A DNA stretch of 30,530 bases from assembly GCA_001970955.1 (NCBI GenBank), contig MPUH01000891.1, forward strand, positions 1 through 30,530. The letters are read 5' to 3'. The notes beneath the pieces were generated by a model. That model saw only the letters and a program-made list of their open reading frames with translations. It did not search any database and had not been told where the DNA came from. Position numbers and translations under genes: made by a program. Positions 1 to 9,879 of the stretch are shown in pieces (positions within the stretch are counted from its first letter, which is position 1; each line of letters opens with the position of its first letter). Origin of the DNA: Stentor coeruleus. Lineage: Eukaryota > Ciliophora > Heterotrichea > Heterotrichida > Stentoridae.

Positions 1-65
1 GAATATGATAATAGAATATGATTATAGAATATAATTATAGAATATAATATAATATGATTATAGAA
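1..65. repeat. AT-rich tandem repeat, about 13-base unit
   Basis: The window opens with degenerate copies of a 13-base unit of the form gaatatgattata. Three regular copies are followed by a longer variant in which the unit is partly duplicated, and the array ends near gaattgc. It starts at the window edge, so its full length is unknown. No function is suggested; it may be ordinary intergenic microsatellite-like DNA. Confidence 0.7.
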
Positions 66-445
66 TTGCATTTTGAGATGATGAAATATTTAATAACCAC
101 AATTTTAATATAAATCTAACTAAACTGGTTCGTAAACCCTAAATATAAATCATGATATAATAGTTCTCTAAATAAGCCTGGGAAAAGAAGCCAAAGCGAA
201 CGGATATAGAAATTTATCTTTATTAAAAAAATTACAACCAAAACCAATTACAAGTTTTTTTCCCAACAGGAAAAACTTTAACACAACTTCTTAAAGAAAG
301 GAAAAGTTAATCAATTACAATTAAAAGTTTTTGGGAAAGATATTAAAGACATACATAAAAAAAGAATTGCCTAAATTTAAGAATTATTGGAATAATAAAA
401 GTGTTATTGAAAATGAGAAAATAGATGATGACAGTTAGTACATAA
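66..445. other. Intergenic stretch with many stops
   Basis: No standard-code ORF of useful length is present. All three + frames give short stretches that look protein-like, rich in Lys, Ile and Asn, but they are broken by TAA and TAG every 10 to 30 codons and the best frame changes repeatedly. It may be the decayed upstream part of the remnant at 446-721, or simply AT-rich sequence. Confidence 0.35.
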
Positions 446-721
446 AAAAATAGGGATAAGAAATTAAGGTTAGCTGATTTTACTTTTAAATATAATGATG
501 TAGATATTTATTATTGACAGCTTGAAAATCGTCATGATAAATATCATAGACGGTATTGTATTTCAAAGATTGAATTTTTAGTTAATGAGTGTCTTAAAGT
601 TTGTAATCCTGTTACTGAAATGGAGGATTGTAGGAAGAAGAGGATTTTTAAAAAGAGGTTAAAGGCTAACCTTGAAGAAGAATTAAAATTTCAGATAACT
701 TTGAAGCATTTTCGATTTTAA
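446..721 (+). pseudogene. Possible decayed coding remnant
   Basis: One + frame is open from 446 to 514, has a TGA at 515-517, and is open again to a TAA at 719-721. The part after the TGA is 67 codons of mixed composition (several Cys, charged clusters such as EDCRKKRIFKKRLKANLEEE) that looks more like protein than the surrounding AT-rich DNA. No start codon or family was recognised. A 21-base GT...AG segment at 500-520 would remove the TGA in frame if spliced, but there is no independent support for that. It could be a pseudogene, a small exon set, or chance. Confidence 0.3.
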
Positions 722-957
722 GGCTTCAGATAATATGATGAATTATAAGCTAAATTATGATTTTGGAATAAGGATAATGATTGATTTTTCTTCAAATTTT
801 AGTTATCAATTATTGCTGCTGATACTCAATTGTACAATTTTTAGCTTCCTGATAATATTTTTCCAAGCATATAAAAAAATAAAATCTCTTTCCCAACCTA
901 AAAAATTATTTATTCTCTTCCTTATCCTAAATATCAAAGGCTCTGAATAAGATAATA

Positions 958-1877
958 ATGGCAGGGCAACTAAGATTTGACAATAGAGTTGTTGTTATAA
1001 CAGGTGCTGGATCAGGTCTTGGTAAGGCCTATGCATTAGAATTTGCAAAAAGAGGTGCTAAAGTTGTTGTTAATGATCTAGGCTGTTCCATATCAGGTGA
1101 TTCTTCATCCAAAGGAGCAGCAGATGTGACAGTCGATGAAATAAAGCAACAAGGTGGTATAGCATTTGCTAATCATGATTCTGCTGAGTTTGGACATAAG
1201 ATAATCCAATCAGCTCTAGAGCATTTTGGAAGAGTCGATGTTGTGATTAACAATGCAGGTGTGCTCAGGGATAATAGTATGGTGAAAATTAGTGAAAATG
1301 ATTGGGATACAATAATGAAATTCCATTTGAAAACAACTTTTTCAGTCACTAAAGCTGCATGGGTACATATGAAGAAGCAAAAATATGGTAGAATTATCAA
1401 TACCTCCAGTGGTGCTGGACTTTATGGGAATTTCGGCCAAGCCAACTATTCAAGTGCAAAAATGGGTATTCATGGATTTACTCAAACTGCTGCTAGAGAA
1501 GGAGAAAAAAACAATATCAAAGTGAATACAATTGCCCCTATTGGAGCTTCTAGGATGACTTCAGGAATTTTTACTAAAGACATCTTAAAATGCTTTCAGC
1601 TGAAAAAATTGTCCCTCTTGTTGTATGTCTTGCTCATGAAAGCTGTAATGAAAGTGGCTCGTTATTTGAAACTTCAGGTGGGTGGATTGCGAAACTTCGT
1701 TGGCAAAGAGGAAAAGGGATTTTCTTCAGCAAAAATTTCACTGCAGAAGATGTTGAAAAGCAATGGAATACTATCAACAGTTTTGAGCACTGCGATTATC
1801 CAAAGAACGGTACTGATACGCTTCAAAAAGTTATTTTACTAGCAGAAGAAGCCAATATCCCGAAGCCTAAGTTATAA
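958..1877 (+). CDS. Short-chain dehydrogenase, HSD17B4/MFE-2 3-hydroxyacyl-CoA dehydrogenase type (frame broken)
   Basis: NAD(P)-binding SDR resembling the dehydrogenase unit of peroxisomal multifunctional enzyme type 2 (17-beta-HSD4), which oxidises 3-hydroxyacyl-CoA in beta-oxidation. Visible are TGAGSGLG (residues 15-22), NNAG (98-101), the catalytic Ser at 150-151, and Tyr164/Lys168 in NYSSAK. After SRMTSGIFTKDILK the frame changes at 1588-1592: the first frame runs to nonsense ending at 1842, while the -1 frame, starting at the Met at 1590, continues the family pattern (HES-C, GLFE-like, GGWIAKLRW) to the TAA at 1875-1877. Joining them with one extra A in the AAAA run gives about 306 residues with no gap against the family as I recall it. 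The C-terminus is PKL, a possible variant PTS1 peroxisomal signal. The sterol-carrier and hydratase domains of animal MFE-2 are absent. The gene is convergent with the RING gene, with 32 bases between stops. Confidence 0.88.
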
Positions 1878-1909
1878 TTAAGCTGATTTAGGGTTTATTT
1901 CGCTTAGAT

Positions 1910-2764
1910 TTAAATAAATACTTCTTTAGCTTCCTTAACAGCTTGTTTGCATACAGGGCATATTCTTGGTGTGCGTCTTTGATTGATAACTTTGCCTAAA
2001 ACCATCTCAAGCTTTTCTGTTGTACAAGCTTTACAGGCCACACAATGTCCACAAGGTAAGAAAACTATACTTTTTGGATTGCTACAGCAAAGAAGGCAGT
2101 CCATCGAAGGCAATTCAATTTTAACATTGATTTTATTAAGTGGTTTCTTTGGAACGCTTTTTTTCTTCTTTTCTTCCATGAGTTTTTCTAACTGAATATC
2201 TTTGTTTTGAGCCTGTATTTGTAAAGAATAAGTGTTTTGCTTGATGCATTCAATACAAGTGGAATAATCAGTTAATTGGTTTTCTAAAAACGAATTCTCT
2301 AGTTGGAGGTTTCGTATGTATGCATATGCGTTTGAGGTTAGACTCCACAGTTCCTGGTAAGCGAATTTGTAAACTTCAAGTGTACATTGTGAAAACATCC
2401 TATTAATCGTGGGAATTCTGTTCTGATCAATGATTAAATAAATGAATTCAGCGCTTTCATCAACTGCTTCTGCTACAATACAGTCTAAATTGGATGTTTG
2501 AGAATAAAGGTTGTTGAAAAAGATTTTCTGAAGATCGTTCTGTATTAATGGGTCAGGGATTTCAATTTGCGCACAATATTTATCAGAAAAATTGTAATAT
2601 CTCAAAGGTATATATTCGTTTAAATACATAAATCTTTGGAAAAACAATTGGGTGATAGTCTTCGGTTGGCATATGCCCTGGAATGAATTGAATTTAAAGT
2701 AGTAGGTCGGAAATCTGATTTCAACTTCGAGAAAACCTACATTTTGCAAATATAACTCAGCCAT
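1910..2764 (-). CDS. RING finger protein, C-terminal RING
   Basis: A 284-residue protein with a C-terminal C3HC4-type RING: CLLC, then CGHCVACKAC, then CPVC within the last 65 residues. It resembles the inhibitor-of-apoptosis/MUL1-like RINGs that sit at the extreme C-terminus, so an E3 ubiquitin ligase role is likely (family knowledge). The first half has no recognised domain. Residues around 150-205 are rich in Leu, Glu, Gln and Lys and could form a short coiled coil, followed by a Lys-rich linker (EEKKKKSVPKKP). The ATG at 2762-2764 is the first in frame and the stop is TAA. Substrate and location cannot be told from the sequence. Confidence 0.8.
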   Translation of the reverse strand: MAELYLQNVGFLEVEIRFPTYYFKFNSFQGICQPKTITQLFFQRFMYLNEYIPLRYYNFSDKYCAQIEIPDPLIQNDLQKIFFNNLYSQTSNLDCIVAEAVDESAEFIYLIIDQNRIPTINRMFSQCTLEVYKFAYQELWSLTSNAYAYIRNLQLENSFLENQLTDYSTCIECIKQNTYSLQIQAQNKDIQLEKLMEEKKKKSVPKKPLNKINVKIELPSMDCLLCCSNPKSIVFLPCGHCVACKACTTEKLEMVLGKVINQRRTPRICPVCKQAVKEAKEVFI

Positions 2765-4401
2765 ATAAAATTACAATCTAATTCTTTATCTGATAGATAT
2801 AATCATGCCTGGATTTTTATGCATTTTTTTTTATCCTCAGAAGAAATAATTTATCTTTATGGATTCTGTGAATAACAGTTTAAGAATCATTATACTTACA
2901 CAATAAATCAAGCTATAGAGACCTTTGGTTTTTTATATTTATAAATGCATTATTTTTTCGAATTTTTTTTAGAATACTCATCATTGTGACAACATTAGCC
3001 GTCATTCCTTTAAAATATGTGCGTTTCGTCGTATAAACTTTGAATATTCTAAAAAGGCCAAAATTCCTCTTGGAGCCATTTTTAAATTTGGATTTAATGA
3101 TATATTTCTAAGTTTCACTCATTATAAAGCTTTAATTTTTTAATACTGAGATTTTAGTTTTTTATAAGTTTTGCATTAGAAAATAGAGCAAATTTTACTC
3201 ACCCGATGTTTTTTCTTTATGAAAATTCTAATCATATTATCTATAGTTATATTGTATTATATCCATTATTATTTTGAGAATTACTTATCTTTGTTGGATA
3301 TGGCTCCTTTACTAAAATATATATTAAATTATTGTGAGAAATAAGTAGAAACTAATAAACTATTTATAATTATTCAACTTCAAGAAAAAATGATAGGGTA
3401 ATAATAAGATTATTATAATCAATAAATACTATGAATATCAAGGTATAACAATAATAATTAAAGAGAAAACTTGAAATTTGCATGATAAAAATATTGATAT
3501 ATGATCTTTTAAGCTTAACTTTATCTATTACCTCTAATGGAAAATATATATTTAGTAGCCTACTTAAAATAGATAACTTTATTTTATTATAACTTTGAAT
3601 TATAGCATTTTCATATATGAATAATTTTTTTAAGCTATTAAATCTAGGTTTATAAACTGATGATTTATGGGCATTTAGAGTATAATTCATACTTTAATAA
3701 ACTAGTTTGTATTTTGATATTATAGTTATTATTTAAGAAATAATCTTTTAGATGTTTTTATAAAGTGAACTTATTAAGTAGATTGAAAAATATAGGATTT
3801 TCACTTAAAAAATTGTTTATTTTGATCAAGGTAATAACAAATAAAATTAAATATTCATACATATAAGTTTAGACAACATTTTCTAAGCAAAATTTTGAAA
3901 AAGCATTAAACCAAAGGAATATTGAATAAAATTTATTTAAAAGTTGTAGTTGATTACAAATAGAAAAGCTAAAACGAAGTTAGAAAAACATAATTTCCGA
4001 ATTATAAGAATAATTGTAATAAATTTACTATCATGCATAACTTAAAAAATCTAAGGCTAATATGGATATCAAAATGCCTCTTCTTCGACTTTGAACTATT
4101 TTTACCAAAATTATTTTTTGATATTCTAAAACCTAATAAGCCATAGTGTATTTACAAAAAAAAAAATCAACAAGCTTTAAGATAATTTTTTCCTTCTGTC
4201 TTTTCAATAAAATCTTTAACTTCACTATCTTAAATCCATCTTTCAACTAAAAAATTCAAGTTTTCGAAATTCTTACCTTCATCTTTATCTTGGTACGTAA
4301 GAGAAAGTATATGATAAAAAAATATGCTAATAAGTACTAACAAAACTCTATTTAAATGCTAATGAAATGATAAATTCTAATTAAGTGAAATAAGATCTAA
4401 T

Positions 4402-4687
4402 TAATGCTACGATTTATCTTGCTCTATACCTTTTTCATCATTTTTTACAAAATTTAGTAAGGTGTTTAGAAATAAACTATTCTTTATTATAAGCATGCCT
4501 CGATAAATACCAAAAATCATCTGTAAGTTCTCTATGTGAGTCGNCTAATGCTACGATTTATCTTGCTCTATACCTTTTTCATCATTTTTTACAAAATTTA
4601 GTAAGGTGTTTAGAAATAAACTGTTCTTTATTATAAGCATGCCTCGATAAATACCAAAAATCATCTGTAAGTTCTCTATGTGAGTCG
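4402..4687. repeat. 142-base direct duplication around a single N
   Basis: Bases 4402-4543 recur at 4546-4687 with a single difference (aaactattc versus aaactgttc), separated only by a c and the N at 4544. This is the signature of two contigs with overlapping ends joined by a one-base gap without merging. The single mismatch could be an allelic difference or an error. Confidence 0.9.
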
Positions 4688-5144
4688 ATAAGTAACTTAG
4701 TAAAATATTAAGAATGAAATAATTTTCCTTTATCACGAGTTAAACTATGGATGATTAAGTTTTATACAACAAAATTTTCTTTTCCAGGTTGAATTCAAAA
4801 AGCCTAATTAAAAAATTTAATAGCTTCGGATAGAAATTCTGTGAATTTTCTTGAGTAACTTAAAATGACTTGAATAAGATGGAAATTTTTATGCTTTCTG
4901 GTTTTCTTTTTGATTCTATTGAACTTTTCCTGTAAGAAAAATGTAAATTATTAAATCGCAGTAGGCCTATAAATACTTCTAAAAATATTAATCATCAAAT
5001 TTATAATCATTATGATTCTTATGTTTAGCAAATTTATTCATAAAATATATATATTATTCCTTAATCTTTGTGTATATTTACAACTTATAGCTTATTATTA
5101 TTAAAAAACAAATATACGGCAAATGTTATCTGTATAGTAAATTT

Positions 5145-5355
5145 ACTTAATACAATATTAAAAATTATCATAGTTTTTATAAACAAAAAAAATATTTCAA
5201 TGTATGCATAGAGCCTAATATGATAAAAAGTTATAACTCACTTTAAATNAACTTAATACAATATTAAAAAATATCATAGTTTTTATAAACAAAAAAAAAT
5301 ATTTCAATGTATGCATAGAGCCTAATATGATAAAAAGTTATAACTCACTTTAAAT
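5145..5355. repeat. About 104-base direct duplication around a single N
   Basis: Bases 5145-5248 recur at 5251-5355, with one substitution near the start and one extra A in an A run. The N at 5249 lies between the copies. It is read as an unmerged contig overlap. Confidence 0.9.
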
Positions 5356-5461
5356 CAATCATTTTTTAACAAAGTAATACATTTCAAGAATAAACTTTTT
5401 AACTTATNTCAATCATTTTTTAACAAAGTAATACATTTCAAGAATAAACTTTTTAACTTAT
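5355..5461. repeat. 53-base direct duplication around a single N
   Basis: Bases 5355-5407 are repeated exactly at 5409-5461 with the N at 5408 between them. Its first copy begins where the previous duplication ends, so a short contig of roughly 160 bases was probably placed between two others, overlapping both. Confidence 0.9.
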
Positions 5462-5468
5462 TTTCGCC

Positions 5469-6905
5469 TTATTCTAATAAATCTTCTATAAGGGCGACAA
5501 ATTGTTCTTGGTTTATTTTCTTGTTGCTTCCAAGGAAAAGTTTGACCTCATTATTAACTTCTTCATTTAGTGGTAATTCTCCAAGATACTTTTCAATATC
5601 CTGCAGATTAATAAGACCATCGCTATTCTTATCAAACTTCTCAAAAACTCCACAAATTAGCGGCTTAGAAAAAAGTTTTTTTTGGTCAGCATAGCACATT
5701 AAAAATTCTGTAAAGTCGATAACTTTATTATGGTTTAAATCAAAGTCATTAAAAACATCTGAAGTTATTTTTTTAGCTTCTTCCGCATTGTATGTTTTTC
5801 TTAGTTCTACTTCAAGTTCATTCTTCTCTATAGTTCCATTAGAGTTTATATCAATTGCTTTAAAGGTATTGATTAAATCATTTAGTGTTGTACTTTTCAC
5901 TAAGCAAGTAATTATATACATTAAAGTGCCTTGAACAAGTTTGTTTTTAGGTTTTTTTGAAATTATTGTTGGCAATGGAGAAGATGTTCTATTGCTTTTT
6001 CTGCATATTGTTAGCCATGGATGACTTAAAGCTTGACAGGCAGAATATCTTGTTTTTGGATTTATATCTAATAATTTTCTTGCGAAGTCTATTAAAAGCG
6101 GACTTCTTCCTGGAAATGTGCGAGGATTAGCTTGAAAAGGGTCATCTATAATGCATTGCTTAATGGCTTTAACATTTTCTCCTTTATATGGTGATTTTCC
6201 TGTAAGCATTACATATAAAATTATTCCACAACTCCATATATCAACTTTTTCATCATAATAACCTAGTAAAACTTCTGGAGCCAAATAGTAAACAGTCCCA
6301 AATACTCCAGATAAACCATTAGGATTTTTATAACAAGCATTTCCAAAATCTCCTATTTTTATTTGCGTATTGTTTTGACCTTGAATCATAATATTCTCAG
6401 GCTTAAGATCTCTATGAATTATCCCTTTTTCATGAAAATAAGCTACCCCAGAAAGTATCTGGTCAATAATCTCCGCAACTTGACTTTCAGGCATTCTTTT
6501 TATCTCAGCTAATTTGTTAAACAAATTCCCATTTTCACAATATTCCAATGGCATATAATAATTATTCTCATCTTCAAAAACTTCATAGCACTTAATAATA
6601 TTCGGATGATCTAATTCTCTAATAATTTTCATTTCAATAATCTTAAATTCTGAATTTAACTGTTGTATAGTTAAAGGAGATTTTCTAATAACTTTTAACG
6701 CCCTTTTTTGTCCTGTGGGTGTATATATAGTAAGCATGACTTCAGAAAATGCCCCACTTCCAAGTATATCAAGAACCTGATAAAATTCGAATTTCGGAGT
6801 ACTTGAAACACGAAGAAAGACTTCTGGTGATAATGAGACTTCTGTATTTCTTGTTTGTATAACACGAACAGATTTTGTTAGTCCTTTAATTGTTCCACAG
6901 CCCAT
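5469..6905 (-). CDS. Calcium-dependent protein kinase (CDPK), myristoylated type
   Basis: A 478-residue Ser/Thr kinase with a calmodulin-like C-terminus, the usual CDPK order. The N-terminus MGCGTIKG fits N-myristoylation at Gly2 and palmitoylation at Cys3, so membrane attachment is likely. The kinase domain spans about 42-298: LGSGAFSEV glycine loop, ALKVI (Lys71), HRDLKPEN (Asp166), DFG (186-188), APE (209-211). A junction of about 50 residues leads to EF-hands with loops near 352-363 (DINSNGTIEKNE), 389-400 (DLNHNKVIDFTE) and 425-436 (DKNSDGLINLQD). The fourth EF position (about 458-470) lacks the acidic ligands and is probably dead. Ca2+ binding should relieve autoinhibition by the junction (family knowledge). 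The gene is complete, with an ATG start and TAA stop. Confidence 0.95.
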   Translation of the reverse strand: MGCGTIKGLTKSVRVIQTRNTEVSLSPEVFLRVSSTPKFEFYQVLDILGSGAFSEVMLTIYTPTGQKRALKVIRKSPLTIQQLNSEFKIIEMKIIRELDHPNIIKCYEVFEDENNYYMPLEYCENGNLFNKLAEIKRMPESQVAEIIDQILSGVAYFHEKGIIHRDLKPENIMIQGQNNTQIKIGDFGNACYKNPNGLSGVFGTVYYLAPEVLLGYYDEKVDIWSCGIILYVMLTGKSPYKGENVKAIKQCIIDDPFQANPRTFPGRSPLLIDFARKLLDINPKTRYSACQALSHPWLTICRKSNRTSSPLPTIISKKPKNKLVQGTLMYIITCLVKSTTLNDLINTFKAIDINSNGTIEKNELEVELRKTYNAEEAKKITSDVFNDFDLNHNKVIDFTEFLMCYADQKKLFSKPLICGVFEKFDKNSDGLINLQDIEKYLGELPLNEEVNNEVKLFLGSNKKINQEQFVALIEDLLE

Positions 6906-8178
6906 TATAAAATTTATAGTACAAATATATGGATTTCATAATGTATGGATAATAAGAAATGCTAATCGTTAGGGGAATATTTGAGAAAACTTTATGGGAA
7001 GGAAAATATTTAGCTTTTTTTTAATGCAATCTAGCATATTTTTGTCAATAAAGGTGAGGATTTGTATTAAACTTTTGGAAATTATGTTAATACTCATAGC
7101 ATGGCTTATATTAGATTGTGGGAATATGAGGGAAATTTGAGAGGGCTAGAGCTAGATATGCCTTATAAAGTAGTTTTTAATTATTTTTTGATAGTTTATT
7201 CACTAGAATAGTTTATCTGAACAGAAATGCTTTAAAACTTAGTTGCTAATTAGAGATTAAAGGTATTCAATAGGAATTTATGGATTATAAGTTTAAGTAT
7301 GTGATATTTTTTTTTTATTTGAGTTGTGCTAAATTTTGCTAATGAATATAAGTTTTCAGATGATCCCTGCTATAGAATCAACCATAAATATTCAATAAAT
7401 AATTGAACTTTAATTGATTATAAGTTGGTGTACCTTTTCTATGTCATTCTGACCTATTATATTTAATATTATTTAAGCATTTAGATTAAGACCAAACTTA
7501 TAAAAATAAAACTATTTAGTTTATTAATAAATTATAGTTTATTATAATATAGTTTGTAATTAGGATTTGATTTTTTAGGATATACAGCTGAGTATACGTT
7601 TTTTTAATCATATAAACTCTAAAAAGCACATATCTGTGCTTAATTGTATATTAGATGCTGAGTTTTATTTGTGAATATGTTAATCAATAACTATGATTCG
7701 TAATTTAACATCTAAAGTAGCTTTGCAATTATATTGTGCATTATGATTTTAAATTAATTCATAACTAATCATTAAATCCTTTATCAATCACATTATTTGA
7801 ATTAAAATCATTCATACACTAGCATTCAATTTTTCCTACCCACCCTATGATTATCCTAGTTCTATATATTTTTTTTATTCTTATCTTACCACCTAGCATA
7901 TAACTAAAAGTAATCCCACATCAAAAAAACTTTATCCTATACAATTTTCTTACTTATATTTCATATAATCATTTGACATCATCTATCAAAATCTTTTTTT
8001 TTATCATATCTTCCAATATTCCTCATCTCTAAATCCTATATTCATAAAACACTAACAACTCTAAATCTAAATCTAAAAACTCTTAAAATCCTACCATCTC
8101 TTTATCATTATCTTCATACAATTCTTATATATAATCAATAAATCCTCATCTTATCCTATTTCTTGTTAATTCTAATAA
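6906..8178. other. Divergent intergenic region, G-rich left part and G-free right part
   Basis: This 1.27 kb lies between the starts of the CDPK (-) and the 8179 gene (+). No gene was recognised. The left third of the + strand is G-rich and C-poor; the right 400 bases are C-rich and almost without G. The region should contain both promoters. A 36-codon ORF at 7101-7211 is probably chance. Confidence 0.5.
7976..8164 (+). promoter_or_regulatory. 189-base G-free stretch before the 8179 gene
   Basis: From 7976 to 8164 the + strand has no G at all, while C is common (42 C in 7981-8160). It ends 14 bases before the start codon at 8179. It includes a short taaatc-type repeat near 8060-8080. Its position suggests a promoter or untranslated leader, but no known element was recognised. 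Function is inferred from place and composition only. Confidence 0.5.
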
Positions 8179-9564
8179 ATGCAAAGTTGTTTTATACAAG
8201 GCTGTTCATCTCCAGCTATAATTCACTGCAATTGTTTCCAATCAGCTTATTCCTGCCAGCTTCATATATGTTTACATCAAAAATCAATAAACAGTTTCCA
8301 TGATCCCAAATACATAGCTTCTCGAATCAGTTCTATAAGTAAAAAGATCCTCCTTCAAGGTCTATTAAACGCAGAAAAAATAGTAGAAAACTATCGGGCT
8401 TTCATATTAAACGAGTTTCACAACATCAAAAGCACACTCGAAGGAAAATTCAAATGCATTGACGATATCCTAACAAGACTGAAAGCTAACATCCAGGAAT
8501 CATCAAAATATTTCAGCACATATACCGAAAAGAGTTCAACTGCCCATTACTTAATTAATTTGCTTTTGTCAGAACCTGAAAAAATCAAAGAAGACCAAAA
8601 GACTTGGAGAATTACAAAACTTTTCGATATCTTCCAGCAAGATCCTCAAATCAATATGCAGAACTATTTAGATATCAGATCATTTGTCTTTGAAGTGAAA
8701 AAATTTTTGCAATTAGGTTTTATTATGAAAGAAACAAGGATTTATACAGAACAATATGAGTTTTTTAATTTTTTAGATTATGCTGACAGTGAGACTAGAT
8801 GTATAAGTTCAGTTAATTTAGAGACATGTGAGATTATTAAACAGGAAATCAATTTTGGACATAATCTTGCATATCCTTTAATAAAAAATATCCCTGGTGG
8901 GTTTATGATTGTTGTTGGTGGAAGGATTTCTAATTGTTTGTATTCAAATAAGTATTATTTGATTGATTGTAAGACAGCCTCTGTGATTTTAGAAGGGAGG
9001 TTTATGGAATTAGATGATTTTTCAGGAAGTGTTATTGCTTTGAATTCACTTTATGTATTTGGTGGAAGGGTTAATAAATCTTGTTTGAATATGGCGGCGA
9101 GGTATTGTATTAAAAGTAATACTTGGATGGAACTTGCCTCTTTACCATTTTATAAAGCAACAAATAATCCTGTGTATTGTGATGGGTTGATTTATATTGT
9201 TGGATATGATGTGGATCGTCTTTTTGTTTATAGTTTGGAAAATGATTGTTATAAAAATTGTGATATGATGTTAGAAAGATGTGTTTCTAAAGTGTTACTC
9301 AAGAATAAAAAACAAATTTATTTAATTTACAATGATACGATTTATAAAAAAAGCTCAGATGGTTTAGATAACTGGAGTCGAGTGGGGTCGTTTATTATGC
9401 CTGATTCAAAAAGTGTGAGAGAAAGTATTGAATATAAAGATTTCATCTACTTTTGTGATAACAACAATCTTTTTCGAATGGATACTCAGCAAAATACTAT
9501 AGAATGCTTGATTGATATTGATTATACAAGAGAGAAAATCCGACGTCTTAGAAACCCTAGATAA
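8179..9564 (+). CDS. B-box-like zinc finger, helical and kelch-like propeller protein
   Basis: A 461-residue protein. The N-terminus has a B-box-like zinc pattern, C4-x4-C9-x7-C17-x-C19-x6-C26-x2-H29-x3-H33-x7-H41, nearly the same spacing as in the 16380-17871 protein. Residues about 60-200 are helical or coiled-coil-like. The C-terminal half has kelch-like blades: MIVVGG, then SLYVFGGR followed by NTWMELASLP, and a weaker GLIYIVGYD repeat. This TRIM-like order without a RING suggests a scaffold or adaptor rather than a ligase (inference). The base skew changes near the domain border: the first 500 bases are C-biased and the propeller part is strongly G-biased (18 G to 3 C in 9061-9120). ATG start directly after an in-frame TAA; TAA stop. 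Confidence 0.75.
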   Translation: MQSCFIQGCSSPAIIHCNCFQSAYSCQLHICLHQKSINSFHDPKYIASRISSISKKILLQGLLNAEKIVENYRAFILNEFHNIKSTLEGKFKCIDDILTRLKANIQESSKYFSTYTEKSSTAHYLINLLLSEPEKIKEDQKTWRITKLFDIFQQDPQINMQNYLDIRSFVFEVKKFLQLGFIMKETRIYTEQYEFFNFLDYADSETRCISSVNLETCEIIKQEINFGHNLAYPLIKNIPGGFMIVVGGRISNCLYSNKYYLIDCKTASVILEGRFMELDDFSGSVIALNSLYVFGGRVNKSCLNMAARYCIKSNTWMELASLPFYKATNNPVYCDGLIYIVGYDVDRLFVYSLENDCYKNCDMMLERCVSKVLLKNKKQIYLIYNDTIYKKSSDGLDNWSRVGSFIMPDSKSVRESIEYKDFIYFCDNNNLFRMDTQQNTIECLIDIDYTREKIRRLRNPR

Positions 9565-9879
9565 TTAATTGCATTAATTAGGCTTGCAAATTTTTTATCC
9601 CTCAAATCAAACTATATATGTTTGATTAAAAAATAGTTTCAATTGGGCATTNAATAGTTTCAATTGGGCATTAATTTAAAGTAAAATATCACATCATATC
9701 CATACTTTGACCTCATTAAAACCAATTCCTAAGATATTCAAATTTGTATTTGTCGAAAATTTTTTATATTTACAACTAAAACCATGAACAACAATAAAAC
9801 TATCACTATTAAAAATTTACTATAATCTTATCTTAAAATTATAATTTCTCATTAATCCCAAAGTTGTTGAATAATAAAA
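9565..9879. other. Short intergenic region with contig join
   Basis: No gene. It holds the N at 9652 with its 20-base duplication. From 9787 to 9862 the + strand has no G (76 bases), shortly before the start of the VOC gene. Confidence 0.5.
9632..9672. repeat. 20-base direct duplication around a single N
   Basis: The 20 bases at 9632-9651 are repeated exactly at 9653-9672 on the two sides of the N at 9652. It is the same unmerged-overlap pattern as at the other Ns, and lies outside any gene. Confidence 0.85.

Larger units (their letters stand above)
2765..5468. other. 2.7 kb AT-rich intergenic region with three assembly joins
   Basis: No convincing gene is visible. The longest ORF (3370-3690, - strand, 106 codons) is rich in Ile, Phe, Tyr and Asn and matches nothing I recognise. 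The region contains three single Ns (4544, 5249, 5408), each between duplicated sequence, so its true length is about 300 bases shorter than shown. Two unlinked promoters or undetected short RNAs could lie here; nothing specific was seen. Confidence 0.5.

Noticed and set aside
735-950. 71-codon + strand ORF just before the SDR gene
   Set aside because: Dominated by Leu, Ile, Phe and Asn as expected from AT-rich DNA, ends 7 bases before the SDR start, and shows no family signal.
1581-1600. Tiny 14- or 17-base intron as explanation of the SDR frame break
   Set aside because: The two frames already join without loss or gain of residues against the family, so nothing needs to be removed.
3370-3690. 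106-codon - strand ORF in the large intergenic region
   Set aside because: Composition is Ile/Phe/Tyr/Asn-rich with no motif, and about one such ORF is expected by chance in 30 kb of this base composition.
4551-4736. 61-codon - strand ORF
   Set aside because: Lies within the duplicated assembly join and has no recognisable pattern.
7101-7211. 36-codon + strand ORF with ATG and TAG
   Set aside because: Too short to support, and it lies in the G-rich flank of the CDPK gene, where the skew explains its composition.
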